DNA from: Roseobacter sp. GAI101
Lineage (GTDB): Bacteria > Pseudomonadota > Alphaproteobacteria > Rhodobacterales > Rhodobacteraceae
DNA length: 64,000 nt
Direction of reading: 5' to 3'
Assembly: GCF_000156335.1 (NCBI RefSeq)
Contig: NZ_DS999213.1
Span: forward strand, 1,306,679-1,370,678
Below the pieces are notes generated by a model, which worked only from the letters and a program-made list of their open reading frames with translations, had not been told where the DNA came from and did not search any database. Position 1 is the stretch's first letter. Every line of letters begins with the position of its first letter. This document shows positions 25,186 to 35,000 of the stretch, piece after piece. A program made the position numbers and the translations under genes.

Positions 25186-26912
25186 GATGTTTCCGCCTTT
25201 GCAATGGTTTGCCGGATGCTTCTGACGTTGGTCAGCATTGTCTTCAGCACCTCGTCGCGGGGACCATCCGCGATGATCCGGCCGCCTTCGATCACCAGAA
25301 GGCGATCACATTCGGAAATCGCCGTGGGCCTATGGGTCATGATGATGACGGCGCGGTCTGACGCCTTGAATTCCCGCACCGCGCGGTTCAGGGCCATTGA
25401 TCCGTCATTGTCCAAAGCCGAATTCGGCTCGTCCAGCACCAACAGGACCGGGTCGCCGTACAGGGCACGCGCCAAAGCGATGCGTTGACGCTGGCCGCCC
25501 GACAGTTGGCTTTTGTCCCCCTGAACGATGGTCTTGTACCCGTCGGGAAGGGCCAGGATCATCTCGTGGGCATTGGCACGTTTCGCGGCCTCGACCACCT
25601 TTGCGTCATCGGGTTCTGTCGACATGCGCGCGATGTTTTCAGCCACGGTGCCGGAAAACAGCGACACGTTCTGCGGCAGATAACCGACAAAGCGGGCCAG
25701 CGCATCCGGATCGTATTGGTCAATCGTGGCCCCGCCCAGCCTGACCTCGCCCGCGGCGACGGGGACCAAGCCCAGCATCGCCTTTGCCAAAGTTGACTTG
25801 CCTGCCCCGCTTTTGCCGATCACGCCCAGCACCTGTCCCGGTGACACCGAAACGTTGATATTCGAGAGGGTCAGTTTCGTGGCTCCCGGCGCAAAGACCG
25901 ACACACCTTTCAAGGACAGGTCCGCCTTCGGGCACGGCAGATCAAGCGTTTCGGGGTCAACCGGCGTTGTCTCAAGCAAGGTGCGCAGTGACCCCCACGC
26001 CGCGATCGACCGTTGCACCAATGCCCATTGCCCGATTGATTGTTCGATCGGGGCCAGCGCCCGTCCCAGAAGGATCGAACTTGCAATCATCGCACCGCCG
26101 GTGACCTCGCCCTGCAACACCAGATAGGCCCCAAGCGCCAGAATGGCGGATTGCAAGAGCAGCCGGAATGATTTGGTCAGCGCCGTAAACGACCCCGTCC
26201 AGTCGCTGGCCTTTATGGTCTGGTCCAGGGCTTCGTCGCGCAAGCCGTGCCACCGTTCAGAAATGGCGGCGCTCATTCCTTGTGACCGGACAACCTCGGC
26301 CGACCGCCGCGCCTGTTCCCCAAGACTGGCCGCCAGAGACGCCGTCGACTGCGCCTCGAGCGTTTTGCGGCGGGTGAGCCAGTTGTTGAGAAGCGCAATC
26401 ACAACCAAAAGCGCACCGCCGATCAAGGCCAAGATCCCCAGCCACGGGTGAAAGATAAAGATTGCGCCCATGAACAACGGCGTCCACGGCGCATCGAACA
26501 GGGCGATCATGACCGGTGACGTGAACAAGGTCTGCACTGTCTCAAGGTCCCGCTGCCCGCTGCTGGGGGCCGCACGTTTCGACGGCATCAGCGCCTGTTT
26601 CAAAACCGCGTCAAAAACGCGTTCATCAAGTTCGGTCTGAAAACGTGCCCCGTAGCGCGCAAGTATCCTGCCGCGCGCATAATCAAGAACGCCCAACAGC
26701 CCGTAAAGCACGACCACAAGCGCAAAAAGCGCAACCAGCGTTTCCTCCGAGCGCGATCCAAGCACCCGGTCGTACACCTGCAACATGAACAACGGCCCCG
26801 TCAGCATCAGCATATTCACGAAAACACTGAACAGGAATACAGCGCTCAAAAGCTTGTTGCCGCTCCGTCTGGCTTTTTTCAGTTCGAGAAGCCCGAGTGT
26901 CCTATTGGTCAT
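25182..26912 (-). CDS. Type I secretion system permease/ATPase (PrtD family)
   Basis: A 576-residue ABC exporter. A hydrophobic domain with about six helices covers residues 20 to 310. The ATPase domain has Walker A GKSGAGKST (about 365), signature LSGGQRQRIALARA and Walker B LLVLDEPNSALD. It lacks an N-terminal C39 peptidase domain, as expected for exporters of RTX proteins with a C-terminal signal. The ATG at 26912 follows an AGGGGC ribosome binding site; an in-frame extension upstream has no such site. It is the first gene of a two-gene unit. The exported protein is not in the window. Confidence 0.92.
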   Translation of the reverse strand: MTNRTLGLLELKKARRSGNKLLSAVFLFSVFVNMLMLTGPLFMLQVYDRVLGSRSEETLVALFALVVVLYGLLGVLDYARGRILARYGARFQTELDERVFDAVLKQALMPSKRAAPSSGQRDLETVQTLFTSPVMIALFDAPWTPLFMGAIFIFHPWLGILALIGGALLVVIALLNNWLTRRKTLEAQSTASLAASLGEQARRSAEVVRSQGMSAAISERWHGLRDEALDQTIKASDWTGSFTALTKSFRLLLQSAILALGAYLVLQGEVTGGAMIASSILLGRALAPIEQSIGQWALVQRSIAAWGSLRTLLETTPVDPETLDLPCPKADLSLKGVSVFAPGATKLTLSNINVSVSPGQVLGVIGKSGAGKSTLAKAMLGLVPVAAGEVRLGGATIDQYDPDALARFVGYLPQNVSLFSGTVAENIARMSTEPDDAKVVEAAKRANAHEMILALPDGYKTIVQGDKSQLSGGQRQRIALARALYGDPVLLVLDEPNSALDNDGSMALNRAVREFKASDRAVIIMTHRPTAISECDRLLVIEGGRIIADGPRDEVLKTMLTNVRSIRQTIAKAETS

Positions 26913-27623
26913 GGTTTGCCCCTGATAGTTTCTTGAAACGGTCGCCCGGCAGCCGGGCATGTCGTCGTCGAAAGCTGTCAGGTGAACCATCGCCCCCGCA
27001 TCCGCGCGTCGCAGGCGAGGATGCTGACGCAGGACAACCAATCGCCCGCTGCACCAGCCAAGGATACGGGATGTCAGGCCGACACCCTCCTGATGCCGCC
27101 TTGTGCGAACCGGAAACTAGGTTCTCGACCCCTACCATCGCGATGGTTTCCGGCCTCTCGGTCCAGCCGACCACCCCCGATCCGGACCCCGCCGGGTCAT
27201 CTGATCCGCGCTTTGATACACCATGCGTTTCGTCCGACCCCCAAAATCAATCTGCGGAGTTTCGTCTTGGGCTACCCTTGTCGGACGCCTTCGCCCCTTC
27301 CCAGACAGGAAGGGCACCACCCCAGTTGACATTGTTTGTAGGATTTCGGGCGGGGATCGGATTGATCCAGATCAACGCCGGTGTGACCCTTAGGGGCATC
27401 GCCCTTCGAATTGTCCTAGGATTCTAGTCATGTCCGTCCAGCCGGATTTGACCGAAAAATCAGCCTGGCCAATCATCGCCAGGAAAATCGACGCGACAAA
27501 TATGTCGGGCTTTGGCATTTGGCGCAAAAATCATTGCGGTTAAATCCACCGTTCGAGATCTGAAAAAAAGGCACTGACAAATCAGCCCTGCATTCGCGCC
27601 GTGTTCCTCAGGTGCCATCTACT
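26913..27623. other. Non-coding gap between the type I secretion ABC gene and the ligase gene
   Basis: About 710 bases with no supported gene. A plus-strand frame over 26897-27427 (176 codons) has low-complexity Pro/Arg/Ser composition and no recognisable domain. Two hairpins occur near the ligase end: CCTGGC/GCCAGG (27464-27483) and CGACA-AATA-TGTCG (27494-27507). The region must contain the promoter for the secretion genes, and it may hold the 3' end or regulatory RNA of the ligase transcript. Confidence 0.45.
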
Positions 27624-29159
27624 TCAGATTTTTCGACCCGCCCCGTCCCAATAAGGTGCGCGCAGTCTTGGCTTGAAGATCTTGCCGCTGTCTTCGCGTG
27701 GCAGGGCGTCGTGAAAATCTATGATCCGTGGGTGTTTGAAGCGGGCAAGCTTGCCGTCCAGAAAATCAAGAACCTCTTGCGCATCGGGGTTCCAGCCCTT
27801 GGCCGGTTCGACGGCAGCGACAATCTGTTCGCCAAATTCGGGGTCCGGCGCGCCAAAGACGGCCACGTCGCGGATGAACGGGGCGCGCATCAAAACCGCT
27901 TCGATTTCGACGGGAAAGATGTTTGCCCCACCCGAAATGATCATGTCCTTCTTGCGGTCCGTGATAAACAGAAACCCGTCAGCGTCTACCCACCCCAGAT
28001 CACCGACCGAAAAATGCCCATGCTTTTCAGCTGCCAACCGGCTTTCGGGGTCGTTGGAATAGTCGAACCCGCCAAAGGCATCCATCCGCGCATGGATTTC
28101 GCCCACCTGCCCTGTCGGCAGTTCAACGCCGTCCGGATCAAGGATCAACACCGTGCCACCCATCTGCATCTGCCCTGCCGTCCCGGGTCTGGCCAACGCG
28201 TCCTGCGACGATACCATCGTCATGAACCCGATCTCGGTCGCGCCATAGCTTTCCCAGAAAACCGGTCCCCACCAATCAATCATCGCAACCTTCAGATCAT
28301 GCGGCCAGGGCGACCCCGTCGAGACGCAGAATTCGACCGAGGACAGATCATAGCGCGCCTTCACCGCGTCGGGCAATTTCAACATCCGGCTCATCATCGT
28401 GGGTACCAGATAGACATGGGTAATCCGCTGCGCCTGAAGGGTTTCCAGGAACGTCTCGGGGTCGAATTTCGGGGCGACAAAGGTCGACACCCCGGGCGTC
28501 ACCAGCGCCGCAGATGTGAGGGTCGAGGGCGCTGAGTGATAAATCGGGGCCGCCGTGAAAAACCGCGACCCCGGCTTGAGCCGCAACATCTCCGATCCGA
28601 TACGCGCCAGGACGTCTTCGAAATCCTTTCGCGGACCGGACCCGACGCGCCGCACCCCCTTGGGCTTGCCCGTGGACCCCGACGTATAGCGCATCAGGGG
28701 CCGCATCATTTCGCGCGTCTCGACAGGCTGGTCCGCGGCCATAAGGCTTCCCCATTCCAGGGTGTCGGGGTCAGTCGCAGCAGACGCGGCATCAATCCCG
28801 TAGGCCGTACACAAGGCCGCACCAGGTGTCACGGCGATCACGGTACGGTCGACCAAAGCGGGCCGCACAGCGTCGATCAGATCGCGGTGAATGATCACGA
28901 AACGCGCCCCGCTGTCATCGCAAATGGCCGCGACTTCCTCGGCTTCGGCGTGCCAGTTCAGCGCGACGACCACCGTTCCGGCCATGGCCGCCGCGCGCAT
29001 GATCTCGAGCTGCGCCAGATCGTTGCGCATGATGATGGCGACCGGAACATCCGCACCTGCCCCGATCGCGTCCAGTGCTGCGGCCCCCTTGGCCGCGTTT
29101 CGGGTCAATTCCGAACGACTTATCCGGCGATCAAAATCCGCAACCAACGCGTCAGACAT
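27624..29159 (-). CDS. AMP-dependent acyl-CoA synthetase/ligase
   Basis: A 511-residue adenylate-forming enzyme. The P-loop YTSGSTGKPKGV lies at about 158-169, ESYGATEIGF near 326, the GD-GWVDADGFLFITDR core near 400-415, and the C-terminal catalytic lysine in EDSGKIFKP. It activates a carboxylic acid as AMP ester and then as CoA thioester. The sequence most resembles ligases of bile-acid, fatty or aryl acids, and the substrate is unknown. The ATG at 29159 has a purine-rich GGAGAGG site close by; a second ATG 15 bases upstream has none. It is transcribed divergently from the dehydrogenase gene at 29396. Confidence 0.9.
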   Translation of the reverse strand: MSDALVADFDRRISRSELTRNAAKGAAALDAIGAGADVPVAIIMRNDLAQLEIMRAAAMAGTVVVALNWHAEAEEVAAICDDSGARFVIIHRDLIDAVRPALVDRTVIAVTPGAALCTAYGIDAASAATDPDTLEWGSLMAADQPVETREMMRPLMRYTSGSTGKPKGVRRVGSGPRKDFEDVLARIGSEMLRLKPGSRFFTAAPIYHSAPSTLTSAALVTPGVSTFVAPKFDPETFLETLQAQRITHVYLVPTMMSRMLKLPDAVKARYDLSSVEFCVSTGSPWPHDLKVAMIDWWGPVFWESYGATEIGFMTMVSSQDALARPGTAGQMQMGGTVLILDPDGVELPTGQVGEIHARMDAFGGFDYSNDPESRLAAEKHGHFSVGDLGWVDADGFLFITDRKKDMIISGGANIFPVEIEAVLMRAPFIRDVAVFGAPDPEFGEQIVAAVEPAKGWNPDAQEVLDFLDGKLARFKHPRIIDFHDALPREDSGKIFKPRLRAPYWDGAGRKI

Positions 29160-29395
29160 ATCCTCTCCCCCCATGCGGCAACCGCCGTTTCAGCCCGGCA
29201 AAGCCGTTCCGTTCGACGTCTTTTCACCAAACGCTACCCCATGTCCGGTCAGTGGTCCATCACGACGGTCGCGCGGCCCGGTGGTGCCCGACAGAAGCCG
29301 AATGATTTTTTCTGTGCTTGATCCCGTCCGCCAACGGCGCGAGGTTGACCTGAAACCGACCTTGACACCCGCGACCCAAAAGAAAGCCGTGATCC

Positions 29396-30481
29396 ATGAA
29401 AATCTCTGCCGAACATCTGACCGCCCTGGCGACATCCATTCTAATCCATGCAGGGGGCCAGCCGGACGCCGCGCAGCGGATTGCCACGCGGCTGGTCAGC
29501 GCCAATCTGACGGGCCATGACAGTCACGGTGTCGGGATGATCCCGGCTTATGTTGACGGCATTTTCGCAGGCACACTGGACCCTGATGCATCCGTGGACG
29601 TCGTGCAGGACAAGGGCCCGTTTCTGCTGGTGGACGGCCAGCGTGGCTTTGGCCACATCGTGGCGGAACAGGCGATGGACCTTGCGATCCAGCGTGCCCG
29701 CACCAACCACTTTGCGGTGCTGTCCTTGCGCAACAGCTTTCACCTTGGACGATTGGGGGACTGGGGGGCCATGGCCGCCGAGGCAGGCTTCATCTGCATT
29801 CTCTACGCCAATGTGCAGTCCTCCAGACCGCTTGTGGCCCCCTTTGGCGGCAGTGACGGGCGTTTTGTGACCAACCCCTATTGCACCGCAATTCCGGCGA
29901 CAGACACCCACCCGATGTTCCTGCTGGATATGGCCACCAGCAAGATCGCGATGGGCAAGGCGCGTGTGGCACATTTAAGCGGGAAACAGGTGCCCGAAGG
30001 ATCATTGATCGATGCGCAGGGCAACCCGACCACCGATCCGTCGGTGATGTTCGACGACGCGGGCGGTGCACTGACGACATTTGGCGATCACAAGGGCTTC
30101 GGGCTGGCCCTTCTGGGCGATATTCTGGGCGGGTCCTTTAGCGGCGGCGGTGCCTACCTGCCCGAACGCGAGGTGCCGTTGAGCATTACCAACAACATGC
30201 TGGCGATCCTGATCGACCCCGATGTGTTCGGCATGGCGCAGGCCTTTGGCGTCGATATGGACCGCTACACCGATTGGGTAAAGGCATCCCCGCCGGCACC
30301 GGGCGTTGACGCCGTGCAACTGCCCGGCGATCCGGAACGCCGCAGCGCCCAGGACCGACAGGCCAACGGCATTTTCGTAGACGCCGGAACCCGCGCCCAT
30401 TTGGTGGAAACGGCAACCCGTGCAGGCGTGCCACAGGACCAGATTGATGCCCTGATCGCCCCGGCCGGGGTCGCGCCATGA
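29396..30481 (+). CDS. LDH2-family malate/lactate/ureidoglycolate-type dehydrogenase
   Basis: A 361-residue NAD(P)-dependent oxidoreductase of the MDH/LDH2 family, distinct from Rossmann-fold lactate dehydrogenases. Conserved histidines appear in GHDSHGVGM (His44) and RNSFHLGRLG (His116), and the TNPYCTAIPA and DMATSKIAMGKARVA segments (about 157-190) are typical. Members reduce 2-oxo acids or oxidise 2-hydroxy acids, including malate, lactate and ureidoglycolate. Its stop overlaps the FAD gene by 4 bases (ATGA). The pair suggests two enzymes acting on one 2-hydroxy acid. With the surrounding nitrogen genes, an AllD-type ureidoglycolate dehydrogenase is an alternative, but there is no direct support. 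Confidence 0.88.
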   Translation: MKISAEHLTALATSILIHAGGQPDAAQRIATRLVSANLTGHDSHGVGMIPAYVDGIFAGTLDPDASVDVVQDKGPFLLVDGQRGFGHIVAEQAMDLAIQRARTNHFAVLSLRNSFHLGRLGDWGAMAAEAGFICILYANVQSSRPLVAPFGGSDGRFVTNPYCTAIPATDTHPMFLLDMATSKIAMGKARVAHLSGKQVPEGSLIDAQGNPTTDPSVMFDDAGGALTTFGDHKGFGLALLGDILGGSFSGGGAYLPEREVPLSITNNMLAILIDPDVFGMAQAFGVDMDRYTDWVKASPPAPGVDAVQLPGDPERRSAQDRQANGIFVDAGTRAHLVETATRAGVPQDQIDALIAPAGVAP

Positions 30482-31887
30482 CGCCACCACTTCACGATAC
30501 GCTGCGTGCGATCCTTGGGGACAAGGGGTTTCTGACTGGCGCGGATGTCCATTCGGGCTATCACACCGACCCGCGCGGCACGGTCGATGCGCGGCCCGAT
30601 ATGGTCCTGCGCCCTGCGTCGACACAGGAAATGTCGCAGATCATGGCGGCCTGCCATGGCGCGTCCCAGCCCGTGGTGATCCAGGGCGGGCTTACCGGCT
30701 TGGTCGTCGGGGCGATGCCCCAGCACGGCGAGGTTGTGATTTCACTGGAGCGCATGAACAAGGTCGAAGCAATTGATGCAAAGGCGGGGACCATCACGGT
30801 GCAGGCCGGCACGCCTTTGCAGGTGGTACAAGAGGCTGCCGATGCCGTGGGCATGGTCTATCCCCTTGATCTGGGGTCGCGCGGGTCTTGCAGCATCGGG
30901 GGAAACCTGTCGACGAATGCAGGCGGCAACCGGGTGATCCGCTATGGCATGACCCGCGATCTGACATTGGGGATCGAAGCAGTTCTTGCGGATGGCACCA
31001 TCATCAACAGCCTTAACGGCTATATCAAGAACAACACCGGTTATGATCTGAAACAGATGTTCATCGGCAGCGAGGGCACCCTGGGCCTGATCACCCGCGC
31101 GACTTTGCGACTGTATCCCAAGCCCAAGACGCAAGTGGTGGCGTTTTGCGCGGCCGACAGCTTTGATGCCGTGTCGGATTTGATGACCCATACGCGTTCC
31201 GGCCTTGGCGCGGACCTGAGCGCCTTCGAGGTGATCTGGGCCAGTACCTATGCCGCGATCCTGTCGGATGTGCCCGGCACAAAGGCCCCTGTCCCACCCG
31301 GCCACGCATTTTATGTGCTGATTGAAATGATGGGATCGGATTCGGCGGGCGACACGGATAAATTCGAAACCTGTCTGGGGGACGCGCTCGAACGGGGGAT
31401 GATCGTAGATGCCGTCCTGTCGCGGTCGAACGCCGAGATTGATGCGTTCTGGAATGTGCGTGACGGCATGGCGCAGGCCATGGGCAAACAACAGCCCGCC
31501 GTGGGGTTCGACATCAGCCTCTCCATTCCCGATATGAAAACCATCGAAGACGAACTGCTACGCCGCTTGCGCGCCGCCTTGGGCGACGTGCGCCTGTTTG
31601 TCGGCGGGCATCTGGCCGATGGCAACCTGCATCTGGTCGCCAAGGCGGTCACCGATGCCCCGCAGCCCAAGGAACAGATCCAACAGATCGTCTATGGCTG
31701 GGTCGGAGAAGTCGGCGGGTCGATCTCGGCTGAACATGGCATCGGAACTCTGAAACGTGCTTATCTGGGCCAAAGCCGCACGGCAGCGGAACTGGCGCTG
31801 ATGCGCACGCTCAAGCAGGCGATGGACCCGAAAAACCTGCTGAACCCCGGGCGCATTTTCCACATGCAGGCCAATGACCTTGGATGA
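30478..31887 (+). CDS. FAD-binding oxidoreductase, GlcD / D-2-hydroxyacid dehydrogenase family
   Basis: A 469-residue flavoprotein. The N-terminal FAD-binding domain (about 35-215) has QGGLTGLVVGAMP and GSRGSCSIGGNLSTNAGGN (133-151). The C-terminal FAD-oxidase domain has GHLADGNLHL (377-386, metal-binding histidines) and SAEHGIG (417-423). This is the pattern of D-lactate, D-2-hydroxyglutarate and glycolate dehydrogenases. It follows the LDH2-family gene with a 4-base overlap. Most such enzymes pass electrons to an electron-transfer flavoprotein or cytochrome, and none is encoded here. The 200 bases after its stop contain nothing recognised before the convergent carboxylase gene. Confidence 0.9.
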   Translation: MTPPLHDTLRAILGDKGFLTGADVHSGYHTDPRGTVDARPDMVLRPASTQEMSQIMAACHGASQPVVIQGGLTGLVVGAMPQHGEVVISLERMNKVEAIDAKAGTITVQAGTPLQVVQEAADAVGMVYPLDLGSRGSCSIGGNLSTNAGGNRVIRYGMTRDLTLGIEAVLADGTIINSLNGYIKNNTGYDLKQMFIGSEGTLGLITRATLRLYPKPKTQVVAFCAADSFDAVSDLMTHTRSGLGADLSAFEVIWASTYAAILSDVPGTKAPVPPGHAFYVLIEMMGSDSAGDTDKFETCLGDALERGMIVDAVLSRSNAEIDAFWNVRDGMAQAMGKQQPAVGFDISLSIPDMKTIEDELLRRLRAALGDVRLFVGGHLADGNLHLVAKAVTDAPQPKEQIQQIVYGWVGEVGGSISAEHGIGTLKRAYLGQSRTAAELALMRTLKQAMDPKNLLNPGRIFHMQANDLG

Positions 31888-32087
31888 AGCTGTCAGTGTG
31901 ACGATTGATATATAGGCCCATTTTCGCGGCAACTTGCCAAGGCCCGTCGCCGCACGGATCACACGTGTAGTCCTGACCCTCGCGCGCGCGCTGAACGCGC
32001 GGCATCAAGCCTATCCGTCGCTGCTTGCCCCCGGTGCAGTCTGCGCTTTGCCCTTCGCGATGGCCTGCCAGGGACGCCCATTGCCCC

Positions 32088-35000
32088 CTATGACGGTGTC
32101 ATCAACGCGACAACTTGGCCCGCGCGCAACGCCTGCCCCGGTGCCGCACGCACATCGCTGATGCGTCCGGACGCGGGGGCCAGCACCGCCATTTCCATCT
32201 TCATCGATTCAACAATCGCCACTGTGTCTCCGGCTTTGACAAGATCGCCGGGGGCCACGGTGACCTTCCACAGACTGCCCGGCACGGCGCTTTCGATGCC
32301 GATGAAACCCTCGGGGATATCGTCCGGTGCCGCATCTGCCACCTTTCCGTGATCCGGCGCAAAACTGTCTTGGCCCTGCTCTTTCCACCGCTGCCGCTCG
32401 GCCTCGAATGCGTCCTGCTGGTTGTTCTTGAACCGCGTGATATCCGCAGCCTGTTCGGCAAAGGCGCGCTTGTGATCGGCCCATTTGAATGTCGTCTCTT
32501 CGATCTTCAGCGGGTATTCCCCATGCGGAAAGGCATGCCGCGCTTCGGTCAGTTCTTCGTGGGATACCGGGAAAAACCTGATCTGGTCGAAGAAATCCAG
32601 CAGCCACGGGTTCTTGTGAAATGCAGGCGTGCGCCGCCACGTATTCCAGACCTGCACCGTCCGCCCGACCAACTGATAGCCCCCCGGTCCCTCCATGCCA
32701 TAGACACACATGTAGGCACCGCCGATTCCCACGGCATTTTCAGGTGTCCAGGTGCGCGCGGGATTGTATTTCGTCGTGACCAGACGGTGGCGCGGATCAA
32801 TCGGTGTCGCCACGGGCGCACCCAGATAGACATCCCCCAGCCCCAGGACCAGATAGCTGGCGTCATAGACGATCTTGCGCACGGCAGCTTCGTCCTGCAA
32901 TCCGTTGATCCGGCGTATGAATTCGATATTCGACGGACACCACGGCGCGTCCGGACGGACCAGATCCTGATACTTTCGCATCGCCAGTTCGGCCTGCGGA
33001 TCGCCCCAGGACAGCGGCAGATGCACGATGCGCGACGGCACGGTGATGTCTTCTGCGGGGGGCAAGGTCGCCTCGATCTCGGTCAGGAAGGCCAGCAGTT
33101 TATCCCGCGACAACCGCGTGCTGTCATAGTGGATTTGCAACGACCTGATCCCCGGTGTCAGGTCAATCACCGGCAACTTGGCGTCCCGAACAGCCTGCAT
33201 CAACAAATGCACCCGCAGCCGCAATTCGATGTCCAGCGTCATATCACCGTATTCGACCAACAGATTGTCGTCACCCTGACGGCGGTACACGACCGGAACC
33301 TCTGCCCCGTCCTTGCGCATCATCACCGGGGATCCCGCACCCGCAAGGCTGGGGGCCGTGACCGGGTCGTCTGCCCGCTGCACTGGTTTGAACCGGATGG
33401 TATCGCCGGGACGGAACTGGCCCATTTTCCATCGGTCTTCGGCCGCGACGACAGCAGGGCTGACGAACCCGCCAAGGCTGGGACCGTCCGGCCCCAAAAT
33501 GATCGGCATGTCACCGGTAAAATCGATGGCCCCGACCGCATAGGCGTTGTCATGCAGGTTCGACGGGTGCAATCCAGCCTCTCCGCCATCCGCGCGTGCC
33601 CATTGCGGTGCAGGTCCGATCAAGCGGACGCCGGTACGGTCGGAATTGAAATGCACCTTGTAGTCGGTGGCAAAGAACGCGGCGATGTCGCTGGTCCGAA
33701 AGAAATCCGGCGCACCATGCGGGCCATACAGGACGCTTACCTCCCATGCGGTGGTCAGCGACATGTCTTCCAGCGGCGCAGGGGCGGCACAGGGATGGGA
33801 CGCGATATGGAGCACATCGCCGGTCTTGAGCGTGCCCATGGCGTGACCACCAAACTGCCCTAGGCCGAAACACGCCCGGGAGCCGAGGATTTCCGGCGCA
33901 TCGAACCCGCCAGCAACTGCCAGATAGGCCCGCTGCCCTGCCCCGATGATCCCGCCAATGGCCAGCACTGCCCCGGCAGGCACGTCAATTACCGGCCCGA
34001 CCACTTGGGCACCATCCAGGGCCAGCGTCATCTGCGCTCCGGCCATGGCAATGCGCGTCGCGGACAGAAAGCGCAGGGTCGGACCCGTCATTGTCAGTTC
34101 AAGCGCTGCGGTGTCGGGGGGATTGCCAAGCAGGCGGTTGGCGTTGCGGAAAGAGGCCGCATCCATCGGGCCCGACGGCGGCACACCAACATGCCACAAG
34201 CCAAGCCGACCGGGCAGTTCCTGAAGGCTGGATTGTGCACCGGGGGCGATCACCTCGATACAGGTGGGGGAGAAATCAAAGCGGTTCAACGCCGTCGTCG
34301 TTACCTGCCCCGACGCCAGAATGTCAGAAGCCGCAATCGCCCGCAGATAGCCCAGATTGGTTTCAATCCCCGAAACGCGGGTCTCCTCCAGCGCCTGTTG
34401 CAGCGCGGCGATGGCGGCTGGCCGATCCGCGCCGGTCACGATGATCTTGGCCAGCATCGGATCGTAGAAAGGGGTCACCTCGGTACCGGTTTCGATCCAG
34501 GTGTCGATGCGGGCAGTGTCGGGAAACTGCACATCCGTCAGACGCCCGGCAGAGGGGCGAAAGCCCGCATGCGGCACCTCGGCATAAAGACGCACCTCGA
34601 TCGCGGCCCCCTGCAGCACCAGCGGGACGTCAGGCAGAACCGCTTCTCCGGCGGCCTGCCGGATCATCCATTCGACAAGGTCGATGCCATAGACGGCTTC
34701 GGTGACGGGGTGTTCGACCTGCAATCTTGTGTTCACCTCGAGAAAATAGAAATCCTCGCGCAGGGGGTCATAGATGAATTCGACCGTGCCCGCCGACGCA
34801 TAGGATACGGACGCACAAAGCGCCTTGGCAGCAGCGTGCAACTGCGCGCGCACAGCGTCGGGCAAACCCGGAGCCGGTGTTTCCTCGACCACCTTCTGGT
34901 TGCGGCGCTGCAAGGAACAATCGCGTTCGCCCAAAGCTATCACGCGCCCCGCCCCGTCCCCGAAAACCTGCACTTCGACATGGCGCGCGTCTGCAACGAA

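Noticed and set aside
26897-27427. 176-codon plus frame in the gap before the secretion genes
   Set aside because: Low complexity, no ribosome binding site, no recognisable domain, and it overlaps the start of the exporter gene.
29362-29367. TTGACA before the LDH2-family gene
   Set aside because: No acceptable -10 sequence follows at 16-18 bases and it is only 29 bases from the ATG.
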